Below are positions 54,420-58,098 of a stretch of DNA of 58,098 bases, one piece after another. Made by a program: the position numbers and the translations under genes. The stretch's first letter is position 1. The number at the start of each line of letters is the position of its first letter. The notes under the pieces were generated by a model. The model made no database searches and was not told the origin of the DNA. It saw only the letters and a list, made by a program, of their open reading frames with translations. Origin of the DNA: Candidatus Helicobacter avicola (GTDB lineage Bacteria > Campylobacterota > Campylobacteria > Campylobacterales > Helicobacteraceae); contig DXIN01000040.1 in NCBI GenBank assembly GCA_019112865.1, forward strand, positions 1-58,098, in the 5' to 3' direction.

Positions 54420-54731
54420 ATGAAGCTTTTTTTAAAATTCTTTATAGCCGCGCTTGTGGGGGCGCTGTGGTTTCACTTCGGGGGGCATGATTCTGCGATG
54501 GCACTTGTGCTCTTTATGGTAGTGCTTGGTATGATGTTTATGAAACCCATTCAGTATCAAGACCCTAAGCGACGCGAACAATATATGCAAAAAATCCGTG
54601 AAAGCAGAGAGCGCAAAGTAATGCTTGAAAAAGAGCGACTCGAGGAGAAAAAACGCACCAAACAAGCCCTAAGAGAGCAAGAAGAAAAGCTCAAAAAAGA
54701 CTTCGAAAACAAAATAAGAAATAACCGCTAG
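54420..54731 (+). CDS. Small membrane protein with charged coiled-coil tail
   Basis: A 103-residue protein with two N-terminal membrane spans (LFLKFFIAALVGALWFHF and ALVLFMVVLGMMFM). A strongly charged helical tail of K/R/E residues follows (RESRERKVMLEKERLEEKKR) and is likely cytoplasmic. Function unknown. A G6 run at 54480-54485 lies in the frame (FGGHD); it is too short to count as a contingency tract but worth noting. It overlaps the convergent gene at 54728 by four bases. Confidence 0.65.
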   Translation: MKLFLKFFIAALVGALWFHFGGHDSAMALVLFMVVLGMMFMKPIQYQDPKRREQYMQKIRESRERKVMLEKERLEEKKRTKQALREQEEKLKKDFENKIRNNR

Positions 54732-55144
54732 ATTCCACGCATATCAAGTCCGCGATTGAGTGTTTTGGTCAGCTCGTGTTCCAACTCGGGATTTAATTTA
54801 CGCAAAGAAGTATCGGCATTGAGAATTAAATCGTGTGTCGCGTGCTTATGCACCACGATTGCAAACAAGAAAGCTTTTTTCTTATAATCGCTCAACTCCA
54901 TTTCGTCATAATGCTCAAAGAACTCATCAGAGGCTTTTTGCAATGCCTTAGCATCACTTTTGGGATTGTCCAAAATATCCATTATCATTTTTATCCTCTC
55001 TTGGGGTGGAGCCTCCTCTGTATCCGTCTCTACAACCCTTTTGGGCGTGGGACCAAAAAGATAAAGCAAGACAATCACTCCAAATAAAAATGTAAAAAAG
55101 AAGCTCACGAGGATAAAAAATGCTTGAGGGGAAAGGGTATCCAT
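54728..55144 (-). CDS. Small membrane-anchored hypothetical protein
   Basis: A 138-residue protein with one N-terminal membrane anchor (AFFILVSFFFTFLFGVIVLLYLFG). A soluble, acidic helical domain follows (RIKMIMDILDNPKSDAKALQKASDEFFEHYDEM...). I do not recognise the family. ATG 55144 stands alone without close upstream neighbours. It converges on the small membrane protein, overlapping by four bases at the stop codons. Confidence 0.65.
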   Translation of the reverse strand: MDTLSPQAFFILVSFFFTFLFGVIVLLYLFGPTPKRVVETDTEEAPPQERIKMIMDILDNPKSDAKALQKASDEFFEHYDEMELSDYKKKAFLFAIVVHKHATHDLILNADTSLRKLNPELEHELTKTLNRGLDMRGI

Positions 55145-55286
55145 TGTGTTGTATCCTTAAACAAGTTTTGGGGAATTATACAAAAAAGCACTTAAATGTT
55201 TGCAAATGCAGGAGATTTTTTGCAAACCCCTCAAATATAAGCTTACAATGATACAATACAACGATTATTAAGATTAAGGAGTGTGT

Positions 55287-55886
55287 ATGAAAAAAATACT
55301 AAGTCTAGTGCTTGTGATATGCGGAAGCTTACTCATAGCTGATGAGCCTACACCAGAGCAGCTAGAAAATGCCGCACAAATTTGTGAATCTGGAAATGTG
55401 GAAACCTGTAGAAATCTTGCTGGCTATTGCTTTAGCGAGTTAAAAAATTATGACAAAGTCGTGAGGTTTGGCGCATTGGGTTGCAAGAAAGGGGATTTAT
55501 ACTCCTGTAGCCTTACTGGAGAGGGATACTATATGCTAGAGAACTTCACAAAAAGCAAAGAATACCACACTAAAGTTTGTGGGACAAAAAAGACACCAAA
55601 TGACTTAGACAAGTTAGCAAAATCAGGGAGTTGCTATCGTCTTGGAGTAATGTATGGCAATGGACAAGGAGTGCGACAGGATTTTTTTAAGGCACGAGAA
55701 TATCTTACAAAAGCCTGCAACGACAAAGGTGCAGAAGCTTGTCATAATCTAGGGGTGCTATACCACAAAGGCAAGGGGGTGCGCCAAAACCTCACTACTG
55801 CTAAGGAATATTTTGGTAAAGCTTGTGATTTGGGAGAACAAGAGGGCTGTGATGCCTACAAAGACCTTAATCAAGCAGGGCACTAG
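55287..55886 (+). CDS. Helicobacter cysteine-rich (Hcp-like) Sel1-repeat protein
   Basis: A 199-residue secreted protein with signal peptide MKKILSLVLVICGSLLIADE. Sel1-like repeats of ~36 residues follow, each with cysteines spaced seven residues apart (CESGNVETC, CKKGDLYSC, CNDKGAEAC, CDLGEQEGC) that form intra-repeat disulfides in the Hcp family. The strongest repeats hold GVMYGNGQGVRQDFFKAREYL and GVLYHKGKGVRQNLTTAKEYF. Hcp proteins of H. pylori are periplasmic or secreted and have been reported to bind penicillin; the role here is open. Start at ATG 55287 after GGAG; GTG 55281 is a weaker choice. Confidence 0.85.
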   Translation: MKKILSLVLVICGSLLIADEPTPEQLENAAQICESGNVETCRNLAGYCFSELKNYDKVVRFGALGCKKGDLYSCSLTGEGYYMLENFTKSKEYHTKVCGTKKTPNDLDKLAKSGSCYRLGVMYGNGQGVRQDFFKAREYLTKACNDKGAEACHNLGVLYHKGKGVRQNLTTAKEYFGKACDLGEQEGCDAYKDLNQAGH

Positions 55887-55952
55887 CTCACAGACAGAAA
55901 CGACGGACCTAGATTCTGCGGTATTTTTAACATCTTTACAAAATTACAGAAT

Positions 55953-56771
55953 CTAAGGCTTTAATCCGCGTGTTGAGTGATAAAAGTGATTTGTCGGTCC
56001 GTTGCCCTTGCCCAGATTCAAAGCATACAAGATCGCGTTAAACACATACTCCTTCGCTGCTTTGATAGAATCCAGCGGGCTTTTGCCAAGTGCGAGGTTT
56101 GCCGCAATAGCCGAGCTAAGTGTGCAACCCGTGCCATGGGTGTTTTTGGTCTCAATTCTAGGGGCTGGAAGCGTGTGAAACTCCACACCATCATAAAACA
56201 CATCGCTGCAGTCCTCCTCCCTATGCCCACCTTTAAGTAGCACCATTTTTGCCCCAAGCGCGTGCAAGCTCCTAGCAGCTTCTTGCATATCCTCTAGCGT
56301 GTGAATCTCAAAGCCACACAGCTCCTGCGCCTCCGGGATATTGGGCGTAAGCACATCGGCAAAATGCAAGATCTTTTCTTTAAACAGCGTGCGTATAGAT
56401 TCTGGCATAAGCGCAAAGCCATTTTTGGCAAACATCACGGGGTCAATGACGAGATTGCGCGGCTTATATGTCTCAAGGTTGCGCGCGACACACTCGATGA
56501 TTTCGCACGAGCCAAGCATTCCGATTTTGCTAGCTATTGGTGGAATATCCTCAAACACTGCCACAAACTGCTCATCAATGATATGTGTAGGCACATCAAA
56601 ACTCGAAATCACGCGCGCCGTGTTTTCTGCCACCACGCTTAGCACAATACTCATACCAAAGACATTATGCGCTCCAAAAGTCTTGAGATCCGCCTGTATC
56701 CCTGCCCCGCCGCTACAATCACTCCCAGCGATAGTGAGCACCGGGAGTGAATCTTGATTTTGTGCTTGCAT
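55953..56771 (-). CDS. thiD: Hydroxymethylpyrimidine/phosphomethylpyrimidine kinase
   Basis: ThiD phosphorylates HMP and HMP-phosphate in thiamine synthesis. The 272-residue protein carries the ribokinase-fold motifs: the substrate motif VLTIAGSDCSGGAGIQADLKTF at residues 11-32, LLKGGHREEDCSDVFYDG, and the anion-hole motif NTHGTGCTLSSAIAANLA. The ATG 56771 lies 11 bases after the AraC-family gene on the same strand, so they are likely cotranscribed. The 3' end is next to a short stretch like the element head (TTACAGAATCTAAGG, 55946-55960). Confidence 0.94.
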   Translation of the reverse strand: MQAQNQDSLPVLTIAGSDCSGGAGIQADLKTFGAHNVFGMSIVLSVVAENTARVISSFDVPTHIIDEQFVAVFEDIPPIASKIGMLGSCEIIECVARNLETYKPRNLVIDPVMFAKNGFALMPESIRTLFKEKILHFADVLTPNIPEAQELCGFEIHTLEDMQEAARSLHALGAKMVLLKGGHREEDCSDVFYDGVEFHTLPAPRIETKNTHGTGCTLSSAIAANLALGKSPLDSIKAAKEYVFNAILYALNLGKGNGPTNHFYHSTRGLKP

Positions 56772-56782
56772 ACCATACTCCT

Positions 56783-57715
56783 CTAAGAAAAATATAAGTT
56801 TTTTGATTTTTGATAATGTTTGGGTGTGCAGTGATAGCGGGTTTTAAATCTCTCAATAAACCACGATGGCGAGCCAAACCCACACTCTGCACAAATTTCA
56901 TTGATGTTTTTGTTAGAAAATTCTAGCAAAAACTTAGCTTTTTCAAACCGCCGCTCATCAAGCCAATGCTTGGGAGAAAGTCCAAAGGCTTGTTTAAATT
57001 TCTTGCTAAATGTTGCCTGGTCGGTTTTGGCACATTCTGCCATTTGTGCGACATTGGCAAACTCCTCCTCACAATACAAAAACGCCAAACGTGAATCTAA
57101 CGCCAATCCCCGCATAATCTGCTGGAGAAAACCTGCAAAAACTCCTGCATACTGCAAACTAAGATACAAAAACAACTCCTCAAATTTGTGTGAGACAAAA
57201 GGCAAAAGTTCTTCTCTAAACTCTTGTATATACAGCTCAAAACTCCGTGCGATTGTGGAGAGCATATCAGAATCTCGGAGGTGAAAAACCTGCAAATCTT
57301 GCCCCTTGGATTGGACTTTGAAACGTTCTTTATGTTTAGCAACAAACTCAAGCAAACTCACATTATCAAAAAACAACAAAAGCGCCTCGTAGGCGCCCCC
57401 ATCGCACTTGGTATGTGAATTTTCTTTACACACACTAGATAAACCTAAATCAAGTGCAGTAACATTGCTAAGGCAATAATTATCTGCCTGCAAAAACAAC
57501 CCTTCGTTCGCCTTGATGACAAAATCACCATCTTTGGTGTGCATTACCTTTTCACCACACAATACGATTACAAGGCAGTGCATATCGGTATAAACTCTCT
57601 GTTTGACACCGCTTTGTGTCTGGATATATTTGGCAAATGCAAAGTGCGGAGTGCTAAAAAACCTCGTATCAGGTAACTTTTGCAAGTCCCTAGGGAGATG
57701 GGTAATACTATCCAT
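56783..57715 (-). CDS. AraC-family transcriptional regulator
   Basis: A 310-residue regulator. The first ~200 residues form a ligand or dimer domain, with beta strands and a cysteine-rich patch (SSVCKENSHTKCDGGAY). Residues ~210-310 hold the double helix-turn-helix with EEEFANVAQMAECAKTDQATFSKKFKQAFGLSPKHWLDERR and NINEICAECGFGSPSWFIERFKTRYHCTPKHY, both family signatures. It probably controls the adjacent thiD or its own operon. The start at 57715 follows AAGGA, and a -10 TATAAT on the minus strand lies at 57757-57762. Confidence 0.88.
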   Translation of the reverse strand: MDSITHLPRDLQKLPDTRFFSTPHFAFAKYIQTQSGVKQRVYTDMHCLVIVLCGEKVMHTKDGDFVIKANEGLFLQADNYCLSNVTALDLGLSSVCKENSHTKCDGGAYEALLLFFDNVSLLEFVAKHKERFKVQSKGQDLQVFHLRDSDMLSTIARSFELYIQEFREELLPFVSHKFEELFLYLSLQYAGVFAGFLQQIMRGLALDSRLAFLYCEEEFANVAQMAECAKTDQATFSKKFKQAFGLSPKHWLDERRFEKAKFLLEFSNKNINEICAECGFGSPSWFIERFKTRYHCTPKHYQKSKNLYFS

Positions 57716-58098
57716 AAATAATCCTTTTGTAGTGTTATGTGCAATGGGATTTTATAATTATACAAGTTTTTTGTTAAAGTCGCCCTTTCATTCTATCATA
57801 AATTTGTTTTGCAAACTTGTGATTGTTCGTGGAGAGATGTCTCATATTTTTTTGCAACTATAACCTTTTTTAGAATCCAAATCCACATCACACAATCCAA
57901 ACAATCTCTAAAATCTAAAAGGTTGTATGATTGCGAAGCATATGAAGTATTCATTCAGTAGTAGCCAATGATAATCACACCAAACTAGAATAAAATTAAG
58001 TAAAAAATCTAAGAGTCAAACTAAAAACACTAACATCTGAAAGAATTATTCCAAAGAAGTAAAAAGCAGTAAAAGTAAAAAAAGAGAGTAAAAAGTAG
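57716..58098. other. Intergenic end region, AT-rich
   Basis: No gene is seen. It holds the AraC-gene promoter (-10 TATAAT, minus strand, 57757-57762). The text around 57880-57980 (AATCTAAAAGG, GTATGATTGCGAAGC, CAATGATAATCAC) may be a degenerate palindromic element. The final 50 bases are purine-rich with repeats of AGTAAAA. The window edge cuts off what follows. Confidence 0.5.
57757..57762 (-). promoter_or_regulatory. Predicted -10 box of AraC-family gene
   Basis: TATAAT on the minus strand in TTGTATAATTATAAAA, 42 bases before the ATG at 57715. The nearby ATACAAGTTTT (57760-57770) also occurs in the mnmG and ilvC promoters. Confidence 0.5.

Noticed and set aside
54480-54485. G6 run in a small membrane protein as a contingency locus
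   Set aside because: Six G residues are below the length that usually slips, and the frame is intact.
57880-57980. Another copy of the palindromic element at the right end
   Set aside because: Only short similar words (GCGAAGC, AATGATAA) are present and no clear hairpin pair remains.

Overview
The window reads as chromosomal DNA of an enterohepatic-type Helicobacter, or a close relative in the Campylobacterota. The evidence is gene content and order. It has a selenocysteine formate dehydrogenase operon, a psd-nadA pair, a murJ-cysS pair, a Nif3-like gene followed by an HP0958/FlgZ-like zinc-ribbon gene, a MagIII-type 3-methyladenine glycosylase, and several short beta-barrel genes of Helicobacter OMP style. 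Start sites have AAGGAG ribosome sites and weakly -35-dependent TATAAT promoters. I see no rRNA, CRISPR array, transposase or phage genes. One tRNA-Pro(GGG) is present.

Layout: 1-404 holds a large imperfect inverted repeat. 405-5858 is fdhABC-fdhD, with a UGA/selenocysteine codon at 957. 6049-15673 holds uvrA, truD (minus), a Na/phosphate symporter, a Nif3-like protein, FlgZ and an LtaS-like sulfatase. 15876-20925 (minus) is magIII, a TPR-glycosyltransferase and an autotransporter. 21072-31571 holds mnmG, a J-domain protein, a TSUP exporter, mqo, an OMP, uppP, a metallophosphoesterase, ilvC and a small secreted protein. 31583-34681 holds two OMPs, a frame-disrupted FkbM-like methyltransferase and the tRNA. 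34820-48392 is ribB (minus), then a long plus-strand run (COG3014-like lipoprotein, LpoB, LPP20-like lipoprotein, queuosine-precursor transporter, psd, nadA, glycosyltransferase), fapA-like (minus), murJ, cysS and an acyltransferase. 48526-57715 holds NDH-2, yaaA, hisS, pepF, small proteins, an Hcp-like Sel1 protein, thiD and an AraC regulator.

Two themes stand out. First, four envelope-modification genes carry homopolymeric G tracts: G9 in the sulfatase (in frame), G7 in the methyltransferase, G10 in the glycosyltransferase and G9 in the acyltransferase (the last three out of frame here). The methyltransferase also has a T14 tract upstream. Together they form a contingency system for surface glycans and lipids.

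Second, and in my view the most novel, there is a dispersed family of palindromic elements. The unit is exactly 147 bp (49 codons) in three copies and 150 bp in a fourth. It is bounded by TAGAATCTA and contains two hairpins whose stems differ in sequence but stay paired. Two copies lie inside coding sequences and are read in the same frame (yaaA; methyltransferase). Others form the last codons or the stop codon of five genes (fdhD, sulfatase, magIII, the OMP at 26705, uppP). This resembles the Rickettsia palindromic elements in concept. The heptamer AGAWTCT found at the element ends is also strongly over-represented across the window.
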